The notes under the pieces were generated by a model. That model made no database searches and was not told the origin of the DNA. It saw nothing but the letters and a program-made list of their open reading frames with translations. Source: Synaphobranchus kaupii (Eukaryota; Chordata; Actinopteri; Anguilliformes; Synaphobranchidae). Taken from it: DNA of 64,000 nt. Made by a program: the position numbers and the translations under genes. Numbering within the stretch: the stretch's first letter is position 1; each line of letters begins with the position of its first letter. Below are positions 1-11,187 of the stretch, in pieces. The DNA lies in contig CM056396.1 in NCBI GenBank assembly GCA_029718625.1, positions 28,317,114-28,381,113 on the forward strand. Direction: 5' to 3'.

Positions 1-135
1 AAAAGACGCACGCTGGCTCCGTTTATCCCTTTTATGGTTGCGGTTTACTTTTGCTGCAGAGTACGAAGTGCTTTCGGGGAGAAGGGGGACCGAGATTCTG
101 GCTGCATAGCAAGTTTCTCACCCTTTGAAGAGTAG

Positions 136-297
136 TTTTTTTGGAATGTTTTTTTTTTCTACAAAATTCTAAGTCAGTGTTCTAGAACTCCATTGCTTTC
201 AATTACCAGTAGTCATAGAGTTACATTAGCATTAGAATGTTCAGTTAATGACATTCCGATCACATATTTGTGATCTTACACCTTAAAGGGTTAAAAC
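136..297 (+). repeat. Interspersed repeat, copy 1 (inverted relative at 10691-10830)
   Basis: The stretch from ttttttggaatgtttt to cttacaccttaaagg is matched by the reverse complement of 10691-10830, including tctaagtcagtgttctagaa and ttgctttcaatta. Function unknown; probably a short transposon-derived repeat in the bcan intron. Confidence 0.65.
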
Positions 298-409
298 TGG
301 AAGCCAGTATTGTTGCGGGCAACTGCGAATGCTTTACTATGCAATTAAAGGCAGCTAAATCATTTGGGCGAATTACAGGATTGTGTGTTATTCCTGACAA
401 AATATATCT

Positions 410-413
410 ATTA

Positions 414-459
<46 letters not shown>
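410..459. repeat. CA microsatellite
   Basis: About 24 CA units in the intron upstream of the first visible bcan exon. Confidence 0.95.
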
Positions 460-461
<2 letters not shown>

Positions 462-559
462 CACCAGCATCACATTTACCTATAGAAAATAGGGTCCTTT
501 TTTCCATTCATTAATATTACTTCCTGTGCTGGCTTTTTAAACTTCCTGTGTCAGTCAGT

Positions 560-674
560 GCCACTCTCCCTCTCTCTCTCTGAAGCTCAGTATCTCTCTC
601 TCGCTGTAGCTCAGTCTCTCTCTTTATCTCTCTCTCTCTGTAACTCAGTGTCTCTCTCTCTCCCCTCTCTATCA
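560..674. repeat. CT-rich low-complexity tract / polypyrimidine tract
   Basis: Runs of TCTC broken by ctcagt motifs. It leads directly into the acceptor of the first visible bcan exon, so it acts as an exceptionally long polypyrimidine tract. Confidence 0.8.
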
Positions 675-675
675 G

Positions 676-834
676 ATTTGGAGCAGTGTGAGGCAGGCTG
701 GGAGAAGTTCCAGGGCTTCTGCTACAAGCACTTCTCCAGCCGGCAGGGCTGGGAGGTAGCGGAACAACACTGTCGCATGTGTGGGGGTCACCTGGTGTCT
801 GTCATGACCCCCGAGGAGCAGAACTACATCAACG
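676..834 (+). CDS. bcan: bcan exon: C-type lectin domain, part 1
   Basis: Begins after a CT-rich tract ending in atcag and ends AACG before gtacgc; 159 nt, entering with two bases of a split Asp codon and leaving in phase 1. It encodes [19 protein letters not shown] followed by the conserved [18 protein letters not shown] stretch, the first cysteines and helices of the lectin fold. Confidence 0.9.
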
Positions 835-2175
835 GTACGCCTCCTCACTCCTCGCGCCTCCCCCGTATTCCTCCACCACTAACAGGAGTCCTACTGTGAC
901 ACAGACTACCCCAGAAATAGTGCTTGGTTGGACATGTAGGCCATTTTTATATCAGCAGTTGTTAAAGGCCACAGTGTGAATGTGGCACGGCCAACTAAGC
1001 ACTTTCCCAGGGTTCCTTTTTTTTGAAAACTGAAATTCAAGTGGAAATGAGGTATTATAGATTGTATTACACTGCCTGGCCAAAAAAAATAAGTTGCACA
1101 CTGTAATATTTCTTTGGACCGCCTTTAGCTTTGATTACGGCGCGCATTCATGGCATTGTTTCTACAACCTTATGCAACGTCACAACATTTATTTCCGTCC
1201 AGAGTTGCATTTATTTTTGGCCAAGATCTTGTATTGACGACGGGAGAGTCGAACCACTCCGTAAAGTCTTCTCCAGCACATCCCAAAGACTTTCAATGGG
1301 GTTAAGGTCAGGACTCTGGTGGCCAATTCATGTGTGAAAATGATTCCTCATGCTCCCTGAACCACTCTTTCACAATTTGAGCCCGATGAATCTTGGGATT
1401 GTTGTCCTGGAATATGCCCATTGATGGGATAACCTGGTCATTCAGTACATTCAGGTACTCAGCTGACTTCATTGTATTGCAGCATAATGTTGCTGAGCCT
1501 AGACCTGACCGATTGAAGCAACCCCAGATCATAACACTGCCTCCAGAGGCTTGTACAGTGGGCACTATGCATGACGGGTGCAATGGCTACTTTTTTTTTG
1601 GCCGGGCAGTGCATCCATACCACTTGTACTATTATAATTTTTTAGTGGAACAGCCACAATGTGGCAGAACGATGTTCCATTAACGGTAACTGTTGCTGGG
1701 GCAACGCTGTGCGCTGACGTTAATGGAGCGCAGTTGTTGCGTTAGCGGCTGTTTGTGGCTGTAGAGACCGATGTCAGTATGCCCAAAACCACAGCACCCC
1801 CCTCCCCCACCAAATCAAACCCAATCTCTCCCTTTCCTTCACCGCTTAGATAACTACAAAGAGTACCAGTGGACAGGTCTGAACGACAAAACCATCGAGG
1901 GAGACTTCCGCTGGTCTGATGGAAACCCTGTGGTGAGTCTGACTCAGTTTGGCCCTTATCTTTCACTTAAACATGTATTTAAATCTGTTATTTGTTGTTG
2001 TTGTGATTATTATTATTATTATTATTACTACGGGGCACACATTCATTCTTGTGACAAAGGATTACCTATCGTGGGTATGTCCATTACTGGCCTGCATTTA
2101 GGCCTTTTCTTTATGCACTAATTGTAAGTCGCTCTGGATAAGAGCATCAGCTAAATGCCTAAAATGTAAATTGTA

Positions 2176-2230
<55 letters not shown>

Positions 2231-2246
2231 CTATTTATGCTGCTGC

Positions 2247-2278
<32 letters not shown>

Positions 2279-2306
2279 GTTATTATTATTATTTGTATTA
2301 TTATTA

Positions 2307-2344
<38 letters not shown>

Positions 2345-5300
2345 AATAATCTACTGTATGTAATGTTCTTTTCTTTCTCAGCTCTATGAGAACTGGTACA
2401 GGGGGCAGCCTGACAGCTACTTCCTGTCGGGAGAAGACTGTGTAGTGATGGTTTGGCACGACGGGGGGCGCTGGAGTGACGTGCCCTGCAACTACCACCT
2501 GTCCTACACCTGCAAGAAGGGCACCTGTGTGTACTACCTACCGCTAATTCTGCCCCCTGCTAATGCTAACACACACCTGTCTTACACCTGTGTGTACAAC
2601 CTACCGCTAATACTGCCCCCTGCTAATGCTAACACACACCTGTCTTACACCTGTGTGTACTACCTACCGCTAATACTGCCCCCTGCTAATGCTAACACAC
2701 ACCTGTCCTGCACCTGTGTGTACTACCTACCGCTAATACTGCCCCCTGCTAATGCTAACACACACCTGTCCTGCACCTGTGTGTACTACCTACCGCTAAT
2801 ACTGCCCCTGCTAATGCTAACACACACCTGTCCTGCATCTGTGTGTACTACCTACCGCTAATACTGCCCCCTGCTAATGCTAACACACACCTGTCTTACA
2901 CCTGTGTGTACTATCTACCGCTAATACTGCCCCCTGCTAATGCTAACACACACCTGTCTTACACCTGTGTGTACTACCTACCGCTAATACTGCCCCCTGC
3001 TAATGCTAACACACACCTGTCTTACACCTGTGTGTACTATCTACCGCTAATACTGCCCCCTGCTAATGCTAACACACACCTGTCTTACACCTGTGTGTAC
3101 TATCTACCGCTAATACTGCCCCCTGCTAATGCTAACACACACCTGTCTTACACCTGTGTGTACTATCTACCGCTAATACTGCCCCCTGCTAATGCTAACA
3201 CACACCTGTCCTGCACCTGTGTGTACTACCTACCGCTAATACTGCCCCCTGCTAATGCTAACACACACCTGTCCTGCACCTGTGTGTACTACCTACCGCT
3301 AATACTGCCCCCTGCTAATGCTAACACACACCTGTCCTGCACCTGTGTGTACTACCTACCGCTAATACTGCCCCCTGCTAATGCTAACACACACCTGTCC
3401 TGCACCTGTGTGTACTACCTACCGCTAATACTGCCCCCTGCTAATGCTAACACACACCTGTCCTGCACCTGTGTGTACTACCTACCGCTAATACTGCCCC
3501 CTGCTAATGCTAACACACACCTGTCCTGCACCTGTGTGTACTACCTACCGCTAATACTGCCCCCTGCTAATGCTAACACACACCTGTCCTGCACCTGTGT
3601 GTACTACCTACCGCTAATACTGCCCCCTGCTAATGCTAACACACACCTGTCCTGCACCTGTGTGTACTACCTACCGCTAATACTGCCCCCTGCTAATGCT
3701 AACACACACCTGTCTTACACCTGTGTGTACTATCTACCGCTAATACTGCCCCCTGCTAATGCTAACACACACCTGTCCTGCACCTGTGTGTACTACCTAC
3801 CGCTAATACTGCCCCCTGCTAATGCTAACACACACCTGTCTTACACCTGTGTGTACTACCTACCGCTAATACTGCCCCCTGCTAATGCTAACACACACCT
3901 GTCTTACACCTGTGTGTACTACCTACCGCTAATACTGCCCCCTGCTAATGCTAACACACACCTGTCCTGCACCTGTGTGTACTACCTACCGCTAATACTG
4001 CCCCCTGCTAATGCTAACACACACCTGTCCTGCACCTGTGTGTACTACCTACCGCTAATACTGCCCCCTGCTAATGCTAACACACACCTGTCCTGCACCT
4101 GTGTGTACTACCTACCGCTAATACTGCCCCCTGCTAATGCTAACACACACCTGTCCTGCACCTGTGTGTACTACCTACCGCTAATACTGCCCCCTGCTAA
4201 TGCTAACACACACCTGTCCTGCACCTGTGTGTACTACCTACCGCTAATACTGCCCCTGCTAATGCTAACACACACCTGTCCTGCACCTGTTTGTACTACC
4301 TACCGCTAATACTGCCCCTGCTAATGCTAACACACACCTGTCCTGCACCTGTGTGTACTACCTACCGCTAATACTGCCCCCTGCTAATGCTAACACACAC
4401 CTGTCCTGCACCTGTGTGTACTACCTACCGCTAATACTGCCCCCTGCTAATGCTAACACACACCTGTCCTGCACCTGTTTGTACTACCTACCGCTAATAC
4501 TGCCCCTGCTAATGCTAACACACACCTGTCTTACACCTGTGTGTACTACCTACCGCTAATACTGCCCCCTGCTAATGCTAACACACACCTGTCTTACACC
4601 TGTGTGTACTACCTACCGCTAATACTGCCCCCTGCTAATGCTAACACACACCTGTCTTACACCTGTGTGTACTACCTACCGCTAATAGTGCCCCCACTAC
4701 AGAGCAATGATAATACACACCTGTCCTATACCTGCAAGAAGGGCACCTGTGCATACTCATGTCCTCTACAGGGGACAGAAAATGAATTGTCGGTCTTTTG
4801 AGGATAAGTTACTGTGGATAAAAACATCTACTAAATGGATGAAATTTTTTTTTTTCATATTTGGGCAGCAAGTTAACTTGACATTGAGTTCTTTGCCCTC
4901 GACACTGACAAACTGAACAATCCACTGAAATGTCCACATGAGTGACAGGAACATAACTGTCAACACGTTCATATTTCAGACTGCTTCCAAACTGTCAGAA
5001 AATCCCTCATAAATCTCATGGATATGAAATACACGGCAGGGTTTCCTCCACTGCAGTATAGTAAAGACAGCTCACCTTTAACTAAACAAGGACAAACACG
5101 TAAATATGCACCCTTATCCTGGGGGGAATGTCTGGCTCCCGACGGTCCTGGCGTTCCTCACGTTATCCCCGTGTCCGACGTTCCCGGCGTTCCTCACGCT
5201 CAACCCTTGTGTCTCTGGACAGCTTCCTGCAGCGGGCCCCCAGTGGTCCCCAACGCCAGGACGTTTGGGAAGCCGCGCTCAAGCTACGAGACCAACTCCG

Positions 5301-5721
5301 TGGTGCGGTACTACTGCACGGAGGGCTTCCTCCAGAGACATTACCCCGTGGTCAAGTGTCTGCCCAGCGGCAAGTGGGAGGAGCCACAGATACAGTGTAT
5401 CCATGGTGAGAGAGGATGAGGGTGGAGTCTGGGGAGGGGGGCGGAGTTATAATCCAGTGATGTCATACCTTCGTACGGGCCGGGGGAGGGAACCAGGGCG
5501 TCCTTAAACGAGCACGCCCCCTCTGTGTTCCTGGAAATGAGCCTGTTCTGGTGGGGCCCTAAAGCGCGAGTCTGACTCCTCTTTTCTTTTCAGACCCCGC
5601 CAACTCAGCGGAGGGGGAACAGGGCGTCGCCCTTCCTGCCGAAAAAGAAGAAGGGATCGTCGAGGCGACAGCCACGGAGAAGGCCACGCCCCAGTTCTGG
5701 GATATCAAGTGGAATTTTTGA
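676..5721 (+). CDS. bcan: Lectican proteoglycan C-terminal part (brevican-like), 5'-partial gene in window
   Basis: Lecticans are secreted chondroitin sulphate proteoglycans of the extracellular matrix; the C-terminal G3 domain binds tenascins and other matrix ligands. Five exons are visible: 676-834, 1850-1932, 2382-2526, 5223-5405 and 5594-5721, all with AG/GT boundaries and matching phases. The first three encode a C-type lectin domain with QPD and WSDVPC motifs, the fourth a sushi/CCP domain with four cysteines, the fifth a short acidic tail ending DIKWNF. Exon sizes of 159, 83, 145 and 183 nt match those I recall for lecticans. No EGF module is seen in the first 675 bases. Upstream exons (link domains, glycosaminoglycan region) are off the window. 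The family is certain. Brevican rather than neurocan is inferred from the sushi domain being followed by a short non-basic tail and from linkage to ensa and golph3l. Confidence 0.85.
1070..1611 (-). mobile_element. Internally deleted, decayed Tc1-family transposon
   Basis: The left end begins CACTGCCTGGCCAAAAAAAA and the right end is its inverted partner, ending ggccgggcagtg. A TA dinucleotide precedes the left end; the right side reads CA, a probable decayed TA duplication. On the minus strand a broken transposase is readable, including [10 protein letters not shown] and [10 protein letters not shown]. Full Tc1 elements are about 1.6 kb, so roughly 1 kb is missing. It lies in a bcan intron. 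Confidence 0.82.
1850..1932 (+). CDS. bcan: bcan exon: C-type lectin domain, part 2
   Basis: 83 nt between acceptor cgcttag and donor gtgagt. The split codon G|AT gives Asp, followed by [19 protein letters not shown] and RWSDGNPV. The WTGLND and RWSDG blocks are C-type lectin signatures. The intron before it carries a Tc1 remnant (1070-1611); the intron after it carries an L2-type tail and ATT repeats. Confidence 0.9.
2100..2170 (+). repeat. SINE/LINE 3' tail of L2 type
   Basis: The sequence gtaagtcgctctggataaga followed by gcatcagctaaatgcc is the conserved 3' tail shared by fish L2-clade LINEs and their SINEs. It runs into an ATT repeat. The 5' part is not recognisable. Confidence 0.6.
2172..2352. 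repeat. ATT trinucleotide microsatellite
   Basis: About 180 bp of ATT/TTA units with a short interruption near 2229-2250, in the bcan intron before the third lectin exon. A smaller ATT run lies at 2008-2027. Confidence 0.93.
2382..2526 (+). CDS. bcan: bcan exon: C-type lectin domain, part 3 (Ca2+ site)
   Basis: Starts after ttctttctcag. Encodes [20 protein letters not shown] then [20 protein letters not shown] and [11 protein letters not shown] and WSD are the calcium/ligand-site motifs; the usual lectican form of the second is WND, so Ser for Asn is a small deviation. The donor is taken at ACCT|gtgtgt because this gives 145 nt and the phase (T|CT) needed by the sushi exon. The choice is complicated by the tandem array starting here, in which the donor context is repeated. 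Confidence 0.82.
2500..4760 (+). repeat. 63-bp minisatellite seeded by a bcan exon end and 5' splice site
   Basis: Thirty-four units follow the exon: donor-equivalent points at 2526 and 4664 are 2138 bp apart, which equals 34 x 63 minus four single-base deletions. Each unit repeats the exon-end coding sequence for HLSYT and the donor context ACACCTgtgtgtact, followed by intron-like sequence. Units lack the 15 bp that encode the KKG region in the real exon. A diverged complete exon end ([10 protein letters not shown]) recurs at the far edge, 4718-4755. Since 63 is a multiple of three, the array is open in the lectin frame until the first 62-bp unit near 2805. The peptide unit is [20 protein letters not shown] plus T. 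It is most likely intronic. Confidence 0.93.
5223..5405 (+). CDS. bcan: bcan exon: sushi/CCP domain
   Basis: 183 nt from acceptor ctggacag to donor gtgaga. Encodes [20 protein letters not shown], then a block with [21 protein letters not shown], and [10 protein letters not shown]. The four cysteines and the GxW-like end are those of a complement control protein module, as found after the lectin domain in all lecticans. Confidence 0.92.
5594..5721 (+). CDS. bcan: bcan terminal exon, acidic tail and stop
   Basis: After acceptor ttttcag the split codon gives Asp, then about 41 residues rich in Glu and Ala (motifs [14 protein letters not shown] and QFWDIKWNF), then TGA at 5719-5721. The tail is not basic, unlike the neurocan and versican tails as I recall them. 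Confidence 0.82.
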
Positions 5722-5898
5722 AGCACCGCCCTTTCCCACTTTCTCTTCCCTACCTTTAAGCCCCTCCCCTACCCTTAGCCCCTCCCACCCCCCCCCACCC
5801 CCTTTTACCTATTTTAGAGATGGGTCTTCACTTGATTTCAAGGTGTGACTGTATGTATTTTCTTTGGATCTTAGCACTGAGCATTTTCATTCTCTGAC

Positions 5899-5974
5899 CA
5901 GGTTAAAGACAGCACAACGGCACTCCACACCCATACCAGGTTAAAGACAGCACAATGGCACTCCACACCCATAC
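5899..5974 (+). repeat. 38-bp direct duplication
   Basis: Two adjacent copies of a unit starting caggttaaagacagcac, with a single C/T difference (cacaacgg versus cacaatgg), in the probable bcan 3' UTR. Confidence 0.9.
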
Positions 5975-6497
5975 TTCAGTAGGTTATGTGCACTCACTGG
6001 TGCCAGTCAAGGGAAAAATGGTTTCTGTCAGGACAACTCACAGATTGAATATATGAATGAATAAGGAATTATTTTAGTTTGGCGCTGAATGGATCTGCTC
6101 TATATACTTCTATCAAACAGGGAGCACAACACATCTCCCCTACTAAACAGGAGATATACACCAAAAGCCCCCAAGTACATAGAATCAGATCCAAACACCA
6201 GGTGGAGGCTGGGGGTGGTGGAGGGTGAGCAGCAAATGTTTTTAGAACAAGCAGCAGCGAAACAAACAAGAGCAGTGCAGGCTAAAGCAGTATGGGAGAG
6301 ATCTGACTCTTGCTTTTAAAAGGGGCGCTCCATTCGTGATGTGTGCACGTGATTGGTTGAGTATGAGAACACGTGTTTGTGGAGGTTGACCATTGGTCGG
6401 GCACGGCAACAGTTTCCTGACAGAACTTGCTCTGCGCGCTTCGTTCGCGACGCTCATTGCCGTAAAAGTCAAAAAAGATTTGTAATGCATTTTGCTT

Positions 6498-6608
6498 CTT
6501 TATTTTGTTTTAGCTGACACCCGACATTTTGGCTCTTCTTGCCTTTTCGTACACCCCTGAAAAGAGGCAAGAGCCAAAATGTCGGGCGGCAGCTAAAACG
6601 AAATAAAG
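6498..6608. repeat. Long near-perfect hairpin with embedded AATAAA
   Basis: The left arm 6498-6547 and right arm 6560-6608 are reverse complements over about 49 bp with few mismatches, separated by a 12-nt loop. The core ccgacattttggctctt is repeated inverted as aagagccaaaatgtcgg. The right arm contains the first AATAAA after bcan. It may be a minute foldback element or a foldable RNA. Confidence 0.85.
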
Positions 6609-7061
6609 GAGGATATGAAAAGTATCACAAATTTGCGTTGTTTTTTTCTTTTACTTTATGGATTCCTATCTGTCCCTGTGATTTTATGGTGCTTGCTTCC
6701 TTCTGGGTCCTGACTCCATCTTAGGAAGGGGTTTGCGTTCGCCCCAATCCCACACTGCTCCTCACAGAACCTCTACCCCCTGATCCAGCGCTCACATATT
6801 CAGGGCTCAGTAGCACGGTTTGGGTGCGGTTTGCTTTTGATGGGCCCTGCTCTGCCAATCAACAAACAGCAGCTGGATGTGGGAGACGGAGGATTGGTTG
6901 ACCCCGGAATGGGCGGAGCTCTTTTTATCCTTGTTTTCTTTCATGTAACTATAGTAACTTGGGAGGGGTGGAGAAACGTCTGTTTGACTGCTGTGTAAAA
7001 GTCATTGATTGACGGCAGACAGTAGTCCCACCCATTGTGATGTTCAACGACCCCACGCCCC

Positions 7062-7066
7062 CCCCC

Positions 7067-7111
<45 letters not shown>
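7062..7111. repeat. C run and CA microsatellite
   Basis: A run of Cs followed by about 20 CA units. Confidence 0.95.
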
Positions 7112-7113
<2 letters not shown>

Positions 7114-9409
7114 TTGTGGGAGAGAGGGAAAGATGTGATGTCATCACGCGCAGGGTTAACGATGGCTTGCAACTCCAAAGCAATTCTTTTTCTAAAGATA
7201 TCTGTATTTCTGACAAGAAATTCCTAGAACTCTATTTCAAGCATTTCAATCGCAAACATAGCATTTCCTTTAGCACTGAGAAACCATTGATGAATTGTCT
7301 TTAGCCTTTTTCGATTTAATCCATGAATTTACCCATGTACTTTTTGAAAAACAGCATAATCCTACTGACACGGTTCTATGGGAAAGCTTTATGTTGTAAT
7401 AAAGTTTCGTAGAATTAAGTAACAATGCTCAATTTGCCTTAACCTAACATCAGGGGCCAAATACATTCATATAGATTGACACATTTAACATTTGATTAAG
7501 CATTTGTATCTGTACATAAACAAAGCGTTTTAAAAAAACAAAACATTTTTTTCAAAAAAGCGAACCTGATCAAACATAAATCTCAAATGAATGTAATTTT
7601 GAATTAATACAACCAGAATGTTTTAGAATTGTACTTGAATAAAAACAAAATGGTCTCTCAGCACTGGCAAATCATTTTCAGTTTTTTCTCGTCTGACTCA
7701 TGTCCCAGCAATTTTTCCCAGTCATTTCCAGCCCCATACAGGGGGTGCTACCAGTCGTACGACTATCGTGGGCTCAACTTGTGAATTTAAAAAAAAACTG
7801 CCTGGGTTGTGGCCCATCCACCCTATGCCACAGCCCTTTTAACTTAACTGTACGGATCGAATTGATAACATCTAATGCCTCTCGCTTCTAGATCTAAATC
7901 ACCAATACAGTCTAGCCATTAGTGTTTTAGACCAAGAGTGACCGTTAAGTTTATGCCCGCTGACGGTGGGTGCAGCAACACTTGGACACTCTCCCGCTGC
8001 TTGGTCACGCGGTTATTCAAACGGTCGTGCCTCTCGAGCCCACCGACTTTCCGCCGAGTGAGCATATGCTGTAGTAATGATGTTTCACCACTAGATGGGA
8101 ATGCTGCCATTGCTGAGTAATGTTATTGCTTTCCCTCTATAAAAATATAGAAATCTGGCTGTGCGGTCCAGGGATGAGCTTGTTTATTTTATGACTAATT
8201 CTGTTCAATTATGCACGATATGAAGCACGTATATGATTGCCAAGTAGGCCTACTTCCCCATGAACTGTGATAGATAAATCTGCTGTAGTGATTTTAAATT
8301 AAGTTCAGCATTATTTACGTAACAAAGTACTTGGGTCAAAAATGGTCTTTATGATATAACAAAAGCAAAAGTTTCCAGAAATGGCAGCATATAAATAAAA
8401 TTGCAATCACTCCAATTCTTAAAACAGAAACCACTTTCTAGCAGAATTCATCATAAATAATTCAACAGTCCACACCAGAAAACATGCCAAAATTGAAAAG
8501 TTTGAATTAAATGAGACACAATCGCAGCTCTCATTTCGAGGATAGAAGTGAGATTATTTTTTTTTTTTTCCTGAGCTACGGCCCTCTCCTTCGGCCACTG
8601 ACTGAGAGACGAGCAAAGGGGTCGGCTGGCGTGTAGGTAGGCCTACAAATGCACACCTGTTGCGCCAAACAGCCTTCATTTTGTTATATAACAGTTATTT
8701 CAAAACAGCACGGAGCAAAGCACAACATGCAAACGAGAAACACGTTCAGTAGTAGTAGTGGGCCATGAATCGATATGTTTTTGTTTATCGACACATTTGA
8801 CACCCAGCTGGTTTCGTAAGTAGCCTATCTGATCCATGAGTAATCGGACTGTGATATTTGGGTGGGGATCACTTTTTAGCAGTTGCTGTCCTTACTTGAC
8901 TTTAAAATTCAGCGAAAGCGTGCGGTTTGTGGCCTTCGCGTCGGCTTTTTGCTGGGTTGGTTCGGTAGGCCTACACACGCATCCGTTAAATTAACAAAAG
9001 GATAGGATAGTCGAGACAAAATATACGGCCACTAAAGTCAAATCAAATAACGTAGACATCTACACCACACAGAGACGTGATGATAATGCACACAGAACTA
9101 ATTTATGTACTTGTCCTTTCACGGGGGCGTTAAAATGGGTAAGTGGCCTGCGTCTGCGTTACACAAAATGACACGGTTGTTGTGTGTTCCACGGCGGCGT
9201 TGGGACCATAGACCGGTATTGAGCTCGCCCAGGAAGACTCATGAATCATGAATGACGAATATACGGAATTCACCAGACTGCCCAGTGTTTTTTTCTATAG
9301 ATCACAAGAATAAATCACTAACTGGAGAGGTTAGACGGGTTTATATTTAATCTAACAGAGTAGGCTACATATGAGTCCAGTAGGGATCACTATGTAGGCT
9401 AGGCTACGG

Positions 9410-9450
9410 TGCAAGAGTTAATTTAACACTGAACATTTTACAGTGATCAT
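9410..9450 (+). repeat. Short TGTTCAGTGT-type fish repeat, copy A
   Basis: Contains gcaagagttaatttaacact then gaacattttacagtg. Related copies lie at 10852-10892 and 19178-19215, with more diverged ones near 58290 and 58690. Probably ends of a small palindromic element. Confidence 0.5.
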
Positions 9451-10690
9451 AGAATTCTACCTGGCATTTTGTCGAAATCAGAATAACGTTTGTGTATTTT
9501 TGATATATGACATAATAATATACATTTAATAATTCAATTATATAACGCCCACAATTAAAACTAACATGGATGCAACACAATATAATGTCATGATATTGAT
9601 GTATATAGACAACCCTGTACTTTCAAGCACTCTAAAGATCCATAGATGGTGAAATCGTCAAGTACAAAATATAGCTTTCATTTAGGCTATGCAAAAATAT
9701 ACGGCACACATAAATTATAAAATGTATCAATTATCTGTTCTTCTTTCATAAATACAACTTGTAGCTCATTTGGACCGCGACGCAATGCAAATCTGCTTTC
9801 AGCACGACGACATAGCGTGATGCAGTTTTATGACTCGCCCACGCGATGGCGCCATAGTTCAAAAATGCATTCCTGCATTGTGGCAAATTTGTGGATGTTT
9901 TAAGTCAGTGGTTCCTAAACTGGTGTCCGGAGCCCACAGAGAGCTGTGAAAAAGTCCCAGGGGGCTCCTCTATAAAATAACAATTAGTTTCCCTCTTTAA
10001 GAGTGTTTCTTTTATATTTAGATTTTAGATAAATAACATTTTTATATGTTAATATAAAATTAACATGCTTTAACTCTAAGGCCCTGTTGCCATATCCTTG
10101 GTAATATTTGTCCCTGGTTATACTCATTGTAATATACTGCACATTTTACATTATACTAAATGCATATATAGATCTATAATTGCATCATTAATGAGAACGG
10201 CTTTCTTTATTAGTGTATTAAATGGCCACTGCATTGCATCCTGTATAGTTGGATGTTGGCAAATAAAGGTGAGTGTCAAGTATGATTTTAATCACTTATA
10301 TAATCTCCCCTCTTCATAAGTATTAGAATGTAAAATCACTATGTGTTCATGTATTGATTTCTTAATAAACTAGAAAATAAAAAAGAGAAAGATAATGAAT
10401 GTGAATATAAGCCGTTTCTGTGTGATTAGTTATTTAAGGCGGACAAGATCGATAAAAATTTGCCTTTTTTATTGTCATTGAAAAATAAATTTTAATTTTC
10501 AAATATTTTAGCACACTGCATTAACTTTTTCAGAGTCGTAACAATAAGTAAATTCACAATGTTGTCCAAGAAGGGCAACATACTGTAGCCTACATTACAG
10601 CTTCCACTGAACAACACGTGCACTGTCTCAATAATCCATCAACTAAAGATTTAGATCAAGTGCATGGGCATATCATCTCTGCATTAATCA

Positions 10691-10830
10691 TTTTAAGGTG
10701 TAAGATCACAAGTATGTGATTAGAACGTTCTTAACTGAACATTCGAATGCTGATGTAACTATCACTAATTGAAAGCAATTGAGTTCTAGAACACTGACTT
10801 AGAATTTTTAAAAAACATTCCAAAAAAAAT
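10691..10830 (-). repeat. Interspersed repeat, copy 2 (inverted relative of 136-297)
   Basis: Reverse complement of the repeat at 136-297, including ttctagaacactgacttaga. About 140 bp with scattered substitutions. Confidence 0.65.
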
Positions 10831-10851
10831 TGGTCCAATTGGGACCAAATG

Positions 10852-10892
10852 TACTCTGTAAGAGTTGATTTAACGCTGAATATTTTACTGTG
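10852..10892 (+). repeat. Short TGTTCAGTGT-type fish repeat, copy B
   Basis: Reads ctgtaagagttgatttaacg then ctgaatattttactgtg, parallel to 9410-9450. It lies next to the inverted repeat copy, so both may belong to one element. Confidence 0.45.
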
Positions 10893-11162
10893 CTTGAGAA
10901 GCATGCTGTGTATGGAACTGATGTTTTTAAAAGATGGTTCGGCAACACAGAGTCCCAAGACAAATTTCCATGGGGACAATAAAGTATAGGCCTATCTTAA
11001 TATTATTTAATGTGAACGGAAAGGTGTGTATGCGCGCGCTCTTGCGTTCTTTGTGTCTATTTATGGCGCAGATATAACGAACTAACACTTCCTTTCGTCG
11101 CATTGGCGGATTTACCGCAAAATAAGGTTGTTGACATGAGAACAATTTATAATCCTTAATTG

Positions 11163-11187
11163 GAGGGGGGGGGGGGGGGGGGGGGGC
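11163..11187. repeat. Poly-G tract
   Basis: About 24 consecutive G residues. Confidence 0.95.

Larger units (their letters stand above)
5722..6620 (+). other. Probable bcan 3' untranslated region
   Basis: About 0.9 kb with no coding potential. It contains a C-rich stretch, a 38-bp direct duplication and ends near a strong hairpin. The first AATAAA after the stop codon is at 6602-6607, inside the right arm of that hairpin, so the transcript may end just after it. No cDNA support is available. Confidence 0.4.

Noticed and set aside
48..110. Possible upstream bcan exon (EGF module) after tgctgcag near position 59
   Set aside because: The following sequence lacks the cysteine pattern of an EGF module and reaches a stop quickly.
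2445..4801. Long plus-strand reading frames (138-488 codons) as a repetitive secreted protein
   Set aside because: They are produced by the 63-bp minisatellite between two bcan exons. The frame is broken by four 62-bp units and is better explained as intron; only possible alternative splicing is retained as a finding.
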